From NCBI RefSeq assembly GCF_000423185.1, contig NZ_AUHM01000015.1:124001-188000 (forward strand): a stretch of 64,000 bases of DNA. The letters run 5' to 3'. A program made the position numbers and the translations under genes. This stretch comes from Inquilinus limosus DSM 16000. Its GTDB lineage: Bacteria; Pseudomonadota; Alphaproteobacteria; DSM-16000; Inquilinaceae. Under the pieces are notes generated by a model. The model ran no database searches. It was given only the letters and a program-made list of their open reading frames with translations, and had not been told where the DNA came from. Below are positions 41,207-50,383 of the stretch, in pieces; the stretch's first letter is position 1, and each line of letters starts with the position of its first letter.

Positions 41207-42850
41207 TCACGCCGCCGCGATGCGCCGGCCCTTCAGCTCGAAGCCGCCGCCGTCCAGCCGGTGCAAGGCCGGGGCCGCAGCCAGCAGCTCGCGGGTGTAG
41301 TCGTGCTGCGGATGGTCGAACACCGCGTCGCGCGGCCCGGCCTCGACGATCTTGCCCGACTGCATCACCGCCACCCGGTCGGCCACCTGCTCCACCGCGC
41401 CCAGGTCGTGCGACACGAACAGGCAGGCGAAGCCGTAGCGGTCCTGCAGCGCCCGGAACAGCTCCAGGATCTGCTTCTGCACCGTCATGTCCAGCGCCGA
41501 GACGGGCTCATCGGCGATGACGAAGGCCGGGCGGCGGATGATCGCCCGGGCGATCGCCACGCGCTGGCGCTGCCCGCCCGACAGCTGGTGCGGATAGCGC
41601 CTGGCGTGGTCCGGCGACAGGCCGACATCGGTCAGGGTCTCGGCCAGCCGCTCGGCCTTCTGCGGGGCGGTCATCTCCGGCACCAACCGCAGCGGCTCGG
41701 CCACGATGGCACCGACCTTCATTCGCGGGTCGAGCGACGAGTAGGGGTCCTGGAAGATCATCTGGCAGTTCAGCCGATGGTCCCGCGCCGCCGCGTCCTG
41801 CCGGTCGCCATGCACGTCCCGGCCGCGGAACAGGATGCGGCCATGGCTGGGCCTCAGCAGGCCGACGATGGCGCGGCCCAGCGTGGTCTTGCCGCTGCCG
41901 CTGCCGCCCACCAGCGCCACCGTCTCGCCCGGATGGATCGCCAGGCTGACTCCGTCCACCGCCCGCTTCGGCGGGGTGCGCGAGAACAGGCGCTGCCGGC
42001 CGGCATGGTCGATGGTCACGTCCTCGACCGCGATCAGCGGCTCGCTGCTGCCGGCCGCCGGCCGGGCCGGGCCGCGCTTCGGCAGCGCGTCCAGCAGCTT
42101 GCGGGTGTAGTCGTCGCGCGGGCTGAGCAGGACCTGCTCCGTCGGGCCGCCGTCGACAGCGCGGCCGCGCTGCAGCACCACCACGTGGCGGGCGTAACGC
42201 GCCACCATCGCCAGGTCGTGGCTGATCATCAGCACCGCGGTGCCGTTCTCGCGCGTCAGCTCGACCATCAGGTCCAGCACCTCGCGCGCGACCAGCGTGT
42301 CCAGGGCCGTGGTCGGCTCATCGGCGATCAGCAGGGCCGGCTTGGTCAGCATCACCGAGGCCAGCATGATCCGCTGCCGCATGCCGCCCGAGAACTCGTG
42401 CGGATAGGCCGACAGGCACCGCTCCGGATCGGCGATGCGGATCCGCTCCAGCATCGCGAGACTCCGGCGCCGGATCTCGGCATCGTCCAGGCGCAGATGC
42501 AGCTTCAACGCCTCGGCCATCTGCCGGCCAATGGTCATCGACGGGTTCAGCGACACCATCGGCTCCTGGAATACCATGCCGATGCGGGCGCCGCGGATCT
42601 TCCGCAGGCTACGGGGCGGCAGCGTCGCCAGGTCCTGCCCGTCGAAGCGGACCGACCCTCCGATCCGCTGCATCGGCGGCGGCAGCAGGTCCAGCACGGC
42701 CCGCGCCGCCATGGTCTTGCCGCTGCCGGATTCGCCGACCAGCGCCAGCATCTCGCCGGCCGGGAGGGCGAAGCTGAGGTCGTCGACCACCACCGGGCCG
42801 CCCTCGCCGGCACGGATGGTCAGGTGCTCGACCGAGAGGAGGGGACTCAT
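41207..42850 (-). CDS. Dipeptide/oligopeptide ABC transporter, fused ATPase (DppD-DppF)
   Basis: This 547-residue protein carries two complete ATPase domains. The first has Walker A GESGSGKT, signature FSGGMRQRI and Walker B LLIADEPTTALD. The second has GGSGSGKT, LSGGQRQRV and FVIADEPVSALD, with linker SRTPPKRAVDGVSL typical of the DppF half. The start at ATG 42850 overlaps the stop of the permease gene by 4 bp. It is the last gene of the peptide-importer operon. Confidence 0.94.
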   Translation of the reverse strand: MSPLLSVEHLTIRAGEGGPVVVDDLSFALPAGEMLALVGESGSGKTMAARAVLDLLPPPMQRIGGSVRFDGQDLATLPPRSLRKIRGARIGMVFQEPMVSLNPSMTIGRQMAEALKLHLRLDDAEIRRRSLAMLERIRIADPERCLSAYPHEFSGGMRQRIMLASVMLTKPALLIADEPTTALDTLVAREVLDLMVELTRENGTAVLMISHDLAMVARYARHVVVLQRGRAVDGGPTEQVLLSPRDDYTRKLLDALPKRGPARPAAGSSEPLIAVEDVTIDHAGRQRLFSRTPPKRAVDGVSLAIHPGETVALVGGSGSGKTTLGRAIVGLLRPSHGRILFRGRDVHGDRQDAAARDHRLNCQMIFQDPYSSLDPRMKVGAIVAEPLRLVPEMTAPQKAERLAETLTDVGLSPDHARRYPHQLSGGQRQRVAIARAIIRRPAFVIADEPVSALDMTVQKQILELFRALQDRYGFACLFVSHDLGAVEQVADRVAVMQSGKIVEAGPRDAVFDHPQHDYTRELLAAAPALHRLDGGGFELKGRRIAAA

Positions 42851-43701
42851 CGCTGCATCCTGGGGTCGAGGCGGTCGCGGATCGCGTCGCCGAACAGGTT
42901 GATGCCGAGCAGGGTCAGGGAGATGCACAGGCCGGGGAAGATGCCGAGCCAGGGCGCCGTGCCGATATAGGGCCGGCTGGCGGCCAGCATGTTGCCCCAG
43001 GTGGCAGCCGGCGGCGGCACGCCGAGGCCGAGGAAGCTGAGCGCGCTCTCCGACAGCAGCACCCAGCCGAACATGCTGGTGGCCAGCACGGTCAGCGGCG
43101 CGATGCAGTTCGGCAGCACGTGCCGGGCCATGGTGTACAGCTCGGAATTGCCCATCACCTGCGACGCCTCGACGAATTCGCGGCCGCGGATCGACAGCAC
43201 CGTGCCGCGCACGACGCGCACCACCGAAGGCATGTAGGCCAGGCCGAGGGCCAGGATGATGCCGTACTTGTTGGCGCCCAGGATCGCCATGATGCCCAGC
43301 GCCAGGAGGATGCCGGGGAAGGCCAGCAGCGCGTCGTTGAACATCATGATGACGCGGTCGACCCAGCCGCGCAGATAGCCGGTCAGCACGCCGATCAGCG
43401 TGCCGCCGGTGACCGCGGTGGCGACGGTCAGCAGGCTGATCCAGCTGCTGGTGCCGGCGCCGCTCATCGCCCGGCTCAGCACGTCGCGGCCGAACTCGTC
43501 GGTGCCCAGCCAATGCGCGGCCGAGGGCGGCTTGAAGCGCGACAGGATGTCGATCTTCAACGGGTCGTAGGGCGTCCACACCGCGCTGATCAGCGCCGTC
43601 GCGACCAGGACGCCGATGATCAGCCCGCCGATCGCGGCGTTGCCGCGGATGCGCCGCTTCGGCAGGGCCAGCGGGGTGGGGGTCTCAGCCTGTGCGCTCA
43701 T
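42847..43701 (-). CDS. Peptide ABC transporter permease (DppC type)
   Basis: This 284-residue permease has the OppC-type N-terminal stretch (HWLGTDEFGRDVLSRAMSGA) and the ATPase-contact loop EFVEASQVMGNSELYTMARHVLP. Five to six membrane helices are visible. Its start overlaps the stop of the partner permease by 4 bp and its stop overlaps the ATPase start by 4 bp. Confidence 0.94.
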   Translation of the reverse strand: MSAQAETPTPLALPKRRIRGNAAIGGLIIGVLVATALISAVWTPYDPLKIDILSRFKPPSAAHWLGTDEFGRDVLSRAMSGAGTSSWISLLTVATAVTGGTLIGVLTGYLRGWVDRVIMMFNDALLAFPGILLALGIMAILGANKYGIILALGLAYMPSVVRVVRGTVLSIRGREFVEASQVMGNSELYTMARHVLPNCIAPLTVLATSMFGWVLLSESALSFLGLGVPPPAATWGNMLAASRPYIGTAPWLGIFPGLCISLTLLGINLFGDAIRDRLDPRMQR

Positions 43702-44639
43702 GCCGTCACCCGCGGATCGAACAGGGGGTAGAGGAGGTCGACGACCAGGTTGACCACGACATAGATGCCGGCGACGAACAGCAGGCAGCCCTGCACCACC
43801 GGATAGTCGCGGGCATAGATCGAATCGACCAGGAGGCGGCCGAGGCCGGGGATGGTGAACACCGTTTCGACCACGGCGATGCCGCCCAGCAGGTTGCCCA
43901 GGATCAGGCCGATCAGCGTCCAGGTCGGGGCGAAGGCGTTGCGGAAGGCGTGGCGCCACAGCACCGCGCTCTCGGACAAACCTTTGGCCCGGGCATGGGT
44001 GATGTATTCCAGCCGCATCACCTCGATCGTGCTGGCCCGCGCCATGCGGGCGACGACCCCGGTCTCGACCAGCACCAGCGTCGCCACCGGCATGATCATG
44101 TAGAGCAGGGCGGCGCCAGCATCCTCGGCGAAGGGGACGTAGCCGATCACCGGCAGCCAGCCGAGCTTGAGCCCGAACAGCAACAGCATCAGCAGCCCCA
44201 GCCAGAAGCTGGGGATCGACAGCAGCAGGGTGGCGCCGGAGATGACGGCGAGATCCAGCGGGCTGTCCTGCTTCCAGGCCGCGACCATGCCGGCCGGCAC
44301 CGCCACCAGGCTGGCCAGGCCGACCGCCACCAACACGATGGTGGCGCTGACCGAGAAACGGTCCAGGATCAGCGGCAGCACCGCCTGGCCGGTGCTGATC
44401 GACTGGCCGAAATCGCCCGACAGGACGTTGCCGAGCCAGTACAGGAACTGCACCGGGATCGGCTGGTCGAGCCCGAGCGACCGGCGCAGATCGGCGACGG
44501 CGGAGGGGTCCGCCATGTCGCCCAGCATCAGCGTCACCGGGTCGCCCGGGATCAGACGGATCAGGGCGAAGACGGTGACGGCGACGATCAGCAGCGTCGG
44601 CACCGCCATGCCCAGGCGTTGCAGCAGGAAGCGAAGCAT
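43698..44639 (-). CDS. Peptide ABC transporter permease (DppB type)
   Basis: This 313-residue permease begins MLRFLLQRLGMAVPTLL. It then shows the DppB features IPGDPVTLMLGD, GDFGQSISTGQAVLPLI, and the EAA loop YITHARAKGLSESAVLWRHA with FRNAFAPTWTLIG. The start at 44639 sits 25 bp after the binding-protein stop. Confidence 0.94.
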   Translation of the reverse strand: MLRFLLQRLGMAVPTLLIVAVTVFALIRLIPGDPVTLMLGDMADPSAVADLRRSLGLDQPIPVQFLYWLGNVLSGDFGQSISTGQAVLPLILDRFSVSATIVLVAVGLASLVAVPAGMVAAWKQDSPLDLAVISGATLLLSIPSFWLGLLMLLLFGLKLGWLPVIGYVPFAEDAGAALLYMIMPVATLVLVETGVVARMARASTIEVMRLEYITHARAKGLSESAVLWRHAFRNAFAPTWTLIGLILGNLLGGIAVVETVFTIPGLGRLLVDSIYARDYPVVQGCLLFVAGIYVVVNLVVDLLYPLFDPRVTA

Positions 44640-44664
44640 CGCGGCCTCCCCCGGCAGGGCCGGT

Positions 44665-46221
44665 TCAGTTCTTGATCGCCACGTTCCACAACCGCGGCTT
44701 CGACGCCACCCAGGGCTTGTAGCCCTCGAGCCGGTCGGAGACGGCGGCGATCTCGGCGCCATTGTAGGTGACGATCAGCGGCACGTCGGCCATCTGCATC
44801 TGGTGCAGCTTGTCGAAGATCGCCTGGCGCTGCTTCGGGTCGCTGGTCACCATCGCGTCCTGGATCAGCTTCAGCGCCTCCGGGTTCTCCCACACCTTGC
44901 GCGGCTGCTGGTCCTTCGGGCCGGAGACCATCTCGTAGCTCAGCGCCGGGTCCATGCGGGCGGAATAGCTGAAGGACATGGTCTGGTACTGGCCGGAGGT
45001 GTAGCGGTCCAGCTGCGCGCCCCAGTCCAGCACCTCGAGCTCGATGTTGATGCCGGCCTGCTGGGCCAGCGCCTGGGCCAGGATCGCAGTGTCGTAGACG
45101 CTCTGGTACTTGCGGTTGACCAGCATCTTGATCGGCTGGCCGGTGTAGCCGGCCTCGGCCAGCAGCGCCTTCGCCTCCTCGACATTGCCGCCGTAACCCT
45201 GGCGTTGCGCGTCGGTATAGTAGGGGCTGGCAGCCGGGACCACGGAGGGGTTGGGCGGCGAGGTGCCCTGGGTCACCGCCTGGGCGATCTGCGTGTTGTC
45301 GATCGCCAGCGCCAGCGCCTTGCGGATGCGCACGTCCTTCAGCAGCGGATCGCGCGTCTGGATCAGGATCGCGCTCATCGAGAGTGTTTGCGCCAGCTCC
45401 GTGCGCACGCCCTCCTGGCCGTCGATCTCCTGCTTGTCGGCGATGCTGACATCCGGCACCAGGTCGATGTCGCCGGACAGGAGGGCCGTCTTCGCCGCCG
45501 CCGGGTCGCCGATGATGTTGAAGCGCACCGTCTCGGCCAGCGCCTGTTTGCCGCCGGTGTAGCCGTCGCGGTCGCCGCCGCGCGAAGCGTAGCCGTCGAA
45601 GCGTTTCAGCAGCACGTACTGGCCCGGCTCCCACTTCTCCAGCTTGTACGGGCCGGTGCCGATCGGGGCGATCCACTTGCCGTCCGGCCCGACCGAATCC
45701 GGGTGCAGGATGGCGCCCTCGGCGCAGTCGGTCCGGGCCATGGTGGTCAGGAACAGCGCGCTCGGCGCGTTCAGCTTGAACACCACCGTCTTCGGGTCCG
45801 GCGCCTCGACCGCCTCGATCTTCATCCGGCCGCGGCCGTCGAACTCGGGCAGGCAGCGCCACTCAGTCTTGGGGTCGAGCCAGCGCTTCCAGCTCCACAC
45901 CACCTCGGCCGAGCTCATCGGCGCGCCGTTCTGGAATTTCACTCCGTCGCGCAGTTTGAAGGTGTAGGTCTTGCCGTCGTCGGAGACGGCGACGCTGTCG
46001 GCCAGCATCGGCCCGACCGTGGCGTCCTCGCGGTAGGCGACCAGGCCCTCGACGACATGCAGGATCACCGCATCGGTGTTGTCGTCGCGCTTGGTGCCGG
46101 GATCGGTGCTGCGCAGGTCGCCGTTCAGCGCCACGCGGATGGTGTCGGAGGGCGGCGCCGCCCAGGCCGGGACGGTCGAGGCGAGCGCCGCCGCGAGAGC
46201 AAGACGGGAAAGACGGGTCAT
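44665..46221 (-). CDS. Peptide/nickel-type solute-binding protein (family 5)
   Basis: This 518-residue periplasmic protein has a signal peptide (MTRLSRLALAAALASTVPAWA). The family-5 signature is LADSVAVSDDGKTYTFKLRD, KFQNGAPMSSAEVVWSWKR, and IGTGPYKLEKWEPGQY. The ligand may be a peptide, opine or other amide, given the C45 hydrolase gene just upstream. It is separated by 42 bp from that gene. Confidence 0.93.
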   Translation of the reverse strand: MTRLSRLALAAALASTVPAWAAPPSDTIRVALNGDLRSTDPGTKRDDNTDAVILHVVEGLVAYREDATVGPMLADSVAVSDDGKTYTFKLRDGVKFQNGAPMSSAEVVWSWKRWLDPKTEWRCLPEFDGRGRMKIEAVEAPDPKTVVFKLNAPSALFLTTMARTDCAEGAILHPDSVGPDGKWIAPIGTGPYKLEKWEPGQYVLLKRFDGYASRGGDRDGYTGGKQALAETVRFNIIGDPAAAKTALLSGDIDLVPDVSIADKQEIDGQEGVRTELAQTLSMSAILIQTRDPLLKDVRIRKALALAIDNTQIAQAVTQGTSPPNPSVVPAASPYYTDAQRQGYGGNVEEAKALLAEAGYTGQPIKMLVNRKYQSVYDTAILAQALAQQAGINIELEVLDWGAQLDRYTSGQYQTMSFSYSARMDPALSYEMVSGPKDQQPRKVWENPEALKLIQDAMVTSDPKQRQAIFDKLHQMQMADVPLIVTYNGAEIAAVSDRLEGYKPWVASKPRLWNVAIKN

Positions 46222-46263
46222 CAGGGCCTCCCTGTGCTGAGGCGATGGAAACTGCCGGGCGGT

Positions 46264-47388
46264 TCAGGCCGCGTTCTTGGTCCGGCGGGACAGGTCGAGC
46301 GAGTAGGTGGTGAAGGTCCGGTTCAGCGCCGGCAGCGGCGCCACCTCCATGGTCCCTTCGGCCGGGCGCATGATCACCATCGCCACGGTGGCCGACAGGT
46401 TGTTCCGCTGCGACGGGCGCGGCGGCCGGCACACGGCGTAGGGCGCGCCGAAATCGTCGAAGAAGGCCGCCTTCATGTCCTCGGCGGTCAGCTGGCCGCG
46501 CTTGGCCGCGAGATGCTGCTGCACCCGCCAGTCGCGGTAGTAGCTCTCGGGCGAGCTCGGGATCCCGGCCTCCTTCAGCTTCGCCAGCGCGACCGGGCTG
46601 CGCCAATGGTTGGCGTGCACCAGCAGCCCGTCCTCGGGATAGAGGGGGAAGGTCTCGTCCGGCGCGCATTCGAAGTCGATGGCGAAGCCGCCGGCATTGC
46701 TGAGGATCATGTTGTTCGAGGCGGATTTCGGCGTCACCGCCACGACCCGCATCGACAGGGCGAAATGCTCCTGCTCCAGCGCCTTCCGCCGGATCAGCGG
46801 CAGCGGCACGCCGACCCCCAGCCTGTAGTCGCGGTCGGATTCCAGATAGTTGGCGGTGATCGCGGTACCGACCGAGTTCAGTCCGTTGCGGGCCAAGCCG
46901 CCGGCCTCGGTGAAGGTCAGCACGTCCGGCCCGTCCTCGCGCCGCACCCGCAGCACGATCGCGGTCTCGGCGCATTCCGCCCGCCAGTCCCAGTTCTGGC
47001 CGTGGATCAGCTGGCCGTCGGCGCTGGCCGAACCCAGGATCACGGCGCCGGTGCAGCCGTCCGGATCGTCCTCGACCAGGCCCTTCCGCCGGTGCGCCAG
47101 CTGCATCACCTCGGTGCGGCAGTTGATCAGCGCCACCGACTCGAACTCCAGCTCCGCCCCCTCGGCGATGCCGCGCATCTCCTCGATCAGCTCCGGCGCG
47201 AAGTCCTCCATCTTCGGCACGAAATCGGCGACGAAGCCGCGGATCTGCGCCCAGTCGTAGCCGAGATCGCGCAGCTGCCGGGCATAGACTTCGACGCTCT
47301 TGCGCGTGCGGTCGGCCGCGGCGGCGCCGTATTGCCGGCCGCGTTCGCGCGGCGTGCCGTGGATGTCGACGAAGGGGAAGGGCGTCAT
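46264..47388 (-). CDS. C45-family acyltransferase/amidohydrolase (isopenicillin N acyltransferase-like)
   Basis: This 374-residue Ntn-hydrolase shows DIHGTPRERGRQYG at the N-terminus, LINCRTEV, then DGCTGAVILG. Cys112 of that motif is where the family self-cleaves to expose the nucleophile. GQNWDWR and TFTEAGGLARNGLNSVG follow as expected. C45 enzymes hydrolyse or transfer acyl groups on amides such as penicillins, beta-alanyl or N-acyl peptides. As first gene of the dpp-like operon it likely processes the imported peptide or amide. Confidence 0.88.
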   Translation of the reverse strand: MTPFPFVDIHGTPRERGRQYGAAAADRTRKSVEVYARQLRDLGYDWAQIRGFVADFVPKMEDFAPELIEEMRGIAEGAELEFESVALINCRTEVMQLAHRRKGLVEDDPDGCTGAVILGSASADGQLIHGQNWDWRAECAETAIVLRVRREDGPDVLTFTEAGGLARNGLNSVGTAITANYLESDRDYRLGVGVPLPLIRRKALEQEHFALSMRVVAVTPKSASNNMILSNAGGFAIDFECAPDETFPLYPEDGLLVHANHWRSPVALAKLKEAGIPSSPESYYRDWRVQQHLAAKRGQLTAEDMKAAFFDDFGAPYAVCRPPRPSQRNNLSATVAMVIMRPAEGTMEVAPLPALNRTFTTYSLDLSRRTKNAA

Positions 47389-47547
47389 GATCGGGGACCC
47401 GTTGTCATCGGATGGTCACACCGTAATGCACTTTATAGAGACGAAAAACACATTTTTCGGGCATGCTGTGAAGTTGAAAGAACTTTGCATGTCCGTTGCG
47501 CGTGCTTTTCCCGCGCCGCGCGATGGCTATCATGAGGGCGTGAAAGC

Positions 47548-48501
47548 GTGGAGCACGGCGTGACGGCAGCGGTGGAAGCGGCGGAGCGGGCGAGCCCGCT
47601 GCAATTGGAACTGGCCCGGCAGATCGTCGAGCGTATGCGCGACGAGGGCTGGCCCCCGGGCACGCGCGTGTCGGAACAGGCGCTGGCCCGGGCGCTCGGC
47701 GTGTCACGCTCGCCGATCCGCGGCGCGCTCGACCTGCTGGTGGCGCGCGGCGTGCTGGAGGCCGGACCCGGCCGCGGCTTCGTCGTGCTGCGCCGGCCGG
47801 AGGGTGACGAGATCGCCAAGCTGATTCCGCGCTCGGAGGGCGAGGAGGTCTACGCCGCGATCATGGCCGACCGGGCCAATGGCCGCCTGCCGCAGGAGGT
47901 GTCGGAGGCCGAGCTGATCCCGCGCTACGGCGTCTCGCGCGGCGTGATCCGGAAGGTGCTGATGCGCTTCGCCGCCGAGGGGCTGGTGCAGCGCCAGCGC
48001 GGCCATGGCTGGCGCTTCGTCGATTCGCTGGAGACCGACGAGGCGGTGGCCGAGAGCTATCAGTTCCGCATGGTGGTGGAGTGCGCCGCGCTGCGGCAGC
48101 CGGGCTTCCGCGTCGACCGCGACCGGGTGCAGCAGCTGCGCCGGGCGCATGAGGACATCCTGGCCCGCGCCGCCGGCGGCGTCGGCACCGACGAGTGGTT
48201 CCGGGTCAACACCGCCTTCCACGAGATGCTGGCCGCGTCCTCCGGCAACCGCTTCTTCCTGCAGGCGGTGCGGCAGCAGAACGCGCTGCGCCGGATGCAG
48301 GAATATGCCGATTTCGTGCAGCTGCCGCAGAGCCGGGTCGAGCAGTCGTGCCGCGAGCATCTGGCGATCCTCGACGCGCTCGAGGCCGGAGAGGTCGAAT
48401 GGGCGGCTGCGCTGCTGCACCGCCATCTGGCCCTGGCCGCCGGTACCTATGCCGGCGAAGCCGCGGTGGAGGGCAGGCCGCGGGCCGAGTTGAGCGCATG
48501 A
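47548..48501 (+). CDS. GntR-family regulator with two winged-helix domains
   Basis: This is a protein of about 317 residues. A first GntR wHTH lies at about 20-80 (PPGTRVSEQALARALGVSRS, GRGFVV). A second lies at about 100-158 (VSEAELIPRYGVSRGVIRKV, GHGWRFV). An FCD ligand domain follows to about 300 (VNTAFHEMLAASSGNRFF, EHLAILDALEAGEVEWA). GTG 47548 or GTG 47560 starts the gene. It is divergent from the C45/dpp operon across an AT-rich 160-bp gap (47389-47547), so it is the likely regulator. Its TGA overlaps the next ATG. Confidence 0.88.
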   Translation: MEHGVTAAVEAAERASPLQLELARQIVERMRDEGWPPGTRVSEQALARALGVSRSPIRGALDLLVARGVLEAGPGRGFVVLRRPEGDEIAKLIPRSEGEEVYAAIMADRANGRLPQEVSEAELIPRYGVSRGVIRKVLMRFAAEGLVQRQRGHGWRFVDSLETDEAVAESYQFRMVVECAALRQPGFRVDRDRVQQLRRAHEDILARAAGGVGTDEWFRVNTAFHEMLAASSGNRFFLQAVRQQNALRRMQEYADFVQLPQSRVEQSCREHLAILDALEAGEVEWAAALLHRHLALAAGTYAGEAAVEGRPRAELSA

Positions 48502-49031
48502 CGGAAGCGAAGGACTCCTACCGGATCCGTCCGGGCCGCCCGGACGAGGTCGAGACGGTCCGCGCCATCGAGGTGGCGGCGGCATCGCAGTTCCGCGGCA
48601 TCGGCCTGCCGCAGATCGCGGCCTTCGAGCCGGCGGAGCGGGAGGAGGTGCTGCTGCGGGCGCGGGAGGGGCGGCTGCTGGTCACCGTCGACGCCGCCGA
48701 CCGGCCGGTCGCCTTCGCCTTGTTCGGCGAGATCGACGGCACGCTGCATATCGAGGAGCTCGACGTCCATCCCGACCATGCCCGGCGCGGCCTGGGGGCG
48801 GCGCTGATCGACCGGATCGAGGCCGTCGCCCGCGACCAGGGGGTGCCGGAGCTGACCCTGTCGACCTTTCGCGACGTGCCCTGGAACGCGCCCTACTACA
48901 GCCGGCTCGGTTTCACGCCGATGCGCGACGAGGAGCTTGGGCCCGGCCTCGCCGCGATTCGCGACATGATCGCGGCCAGGGGCATCGACATCATCCCGCG
49001 CCTGTGCATGCGCCGGCCGGTCAGGGCTTAG
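48498..49031 (+). CDS. GNAT family N-acetyltransferase
   Basis: This 177-residue protein shows the acetyl-CoA motif IEELDVHPDHARRGLGAALI and the C-terminal YYSRLGFTPM. It is coupled to the GntR gene by an ATGA overlap. The N-terminus (IRPGRPDEVETVRAIEVAAA) is standard for GNAT proteins that act on small amines or amino acids. The acceptor is unknown; given the neighbourhood it could modify a peptide-derived amine. Confidence 0.9.
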   Translation: MTEAKDSYRIRPGRPDEVETVRAIEVAAASQFRGIGLPQIAAFEPAEREEVLLRAREGRLLVTVDAADRPVAFALFGEIDGTLHIEELDVHPDHARRGLGAALIDRIEAVARDQGVPELTLSTFRDVPWNAPYYSRLGFTPMRDEELGPGLAAIRDMIAARGIDIIPRLCMRRPVRA

Positions 49032-49784
49032 TCAGAACGCAGTCAGCTTCGCGACGTCGCGGCCGAAGGCGGATTGCGGCTCCGACGCCGGGAAATCTTT
49101 CACCCGTTCGCGGCGGGCGACGCAGCCGGAGACCTCGGCTGCGATCGCGGTCCAGGCGGCGCCGCGCTTCAGCGAGTCGAGGAAGCATCGGTCGTAATAG
49201 GTGTAGCGTTCGCCGGCGCTGCAGCCGAAGGACGGCCGGTCGGCGCGGGCCGCGGTCAGCACGATGCGGTCCGGCGTCGTCAGCGCCGGCGTGTCGGTGT
49301 AGATGCCGGAATAGCAGCCGGAGGTGACCAGGACCGTCGGCCGTCCGGCGCAGGCGCCGTCCAGGGCCTGCGCCAGATAGGCTGGCGGGATCACCGCATC
49401 CTCGGCGGCGGCGAACAGGCCGTAGCCCTCGGCGCCGTGCGAGGTGATGTAGACGAAGCAGCCGGTGCCGGCGGGGCCCGCCAGGCCGGCGATCCCGGCA
49501 TCGACATTCGCCTTGGTCGCGACCGACTCAGGCCGTCGGGCGTCGGCCTTCAGCACCACGATGTCGTCCGCCGCCACGCCGAAGGACAGCAGCTTGTGCC
49601 GCAGCGCGTCGACGCCGTTGTCGAACACCGGCTCGGCGTCGTCGGCGGCGACCAGCAGCGCCTTCCAGCGCTGCGGCGCCTCCGCCGCGGCGGGGGAGGG
49701 GGACGAGGCGGCCTGTTCCACGCAGCCCGACAGCAGCGCCAACGCCGCGAGGCCGCTGATGCGAAGTGCCGCCGCCCGGCTCAT
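49032..49784 (-). CDS. Legumain/caspase-like (C13) cysteine peptidase lipoprotein
   Basis: This 250-residue protein has a lipoprotein signal ending LLSGC (Cys21 acylated). The C13-type dyad is His116 in FVYITSHGAEGYGLF and Cys157 in VLVTSGCYSGIY. It starts KALLVAADDAEPVFDNGVDA, as do other members. It should sit in the periplasm, anchored to a membrane. Whether it is a protease or a transamidase-like enzyme is not known. Its stop directly abuts that of the convergent GNAT gene. Confidence 0.85.
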   Translation of the reverse strand: MSRAAALRISGLAALALLSGCVEQAASSPSPAAAEAPQRWKALLVAADDAEPVFDNGVDALRHKLLSFGVAADDIVVLKADARRPESVATKANVDAGIAGLAGPAGTGCFVYITSHGAEGYGLFAAAEDAVIPPAYLAQALDGACAGRPTVLVTSGCYSGIYTDTPALTTPDRIVLTAARADRPSFGCSAGERYTYYDRCFLDSLKRGAAWTAIAAEVSGCVARRERVKDFPASEPQSAFGRDVAKLTAF

Positions 49785-49803
49785 TCGCCCCTCCGCTCCG
49801 GAT

Positions 49804-50223
49804 CTACCAGGTGCCGGTGTTCGGCATCGACACCCAGGGCTCCGCCGGCGCTTTCGCCTCGCCCTTCTGCAGAATCTCGATCGAGATGTTGTCGGGCGAG
49901 CGGACGAAGGCCATGCGGCCGTCGCGCGGCGGCCGGTTGATGGTGACGCCCGCCTTCTGCAGCTTGTCGCAGAAGGCGTAGATGTCGTCGACCTCATAGG
50001 CCAGATGGCCGAAATTGCGGCCGCCGGTGTAGACCTCGGGGTCCCAGTTGTAGGTCAGCTCGATCGGCGCGTCCTCCTGCCCCGGCGGCGCCAGGAAGAC
50101 CAGCGTGTAGCGGCCCTTCTCGTTCTCGGTCCGGCGGGTCTCCTTCAGGCCCAGCAGGTCGCGGTAGAAGTGCAGCGACTGCTCCAGGTCGGTCACGCGG
50201 ACCATGGTGTGCAGGTATTTCAT
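49804..50223 (-). CDS. VOC family protein, lactoylglutathione lyase-like
   Basis: This 139-residue glyoxalase-fold protein reads [48 protein letters not shown] and DPDN-like [15 protein letters not shown]. The His, Glu, His, Glu positions used for metal in glyoxalase I appear conserved (H..., E in PIELTYN, H in FGHLAYE, E in SIEILQ). GGAGG sits 6 nt before ATG 50223; the in-frame ATG at 50229 abuts that site and is less likely. A role in methylglyoxal removal is plausible. Confidence 0.88.
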   Translation of the reverse strand: MKYLHTMVRVTDLEQSLHFYRDLLGLKETRRTENEKGRYTLVFLAPPGQEDAPIELTYNWDPEVYTGGRNFGHLAYEVDDIYAFCDKLQKAGVTINRPPRDGRMAFVRSPDNISIEILQKGEAKAPAEPWVSMPNTGTW

Positions 50224-50383
50224 CGTCATCCTCCGAAAGGGCGCGGCCGTCGCGATGGCGGCGTGTGTCGGATCGTCGATCGGCGGGAGTCCGGCGGGCG
50301 CGGGAGGCGGGCCGGATTCGGAACCGCGCTACAATCGTCGCCCGGCACGGGTCTGGCAAGCCGGTCGGCTGTCGGGCGGGCGA

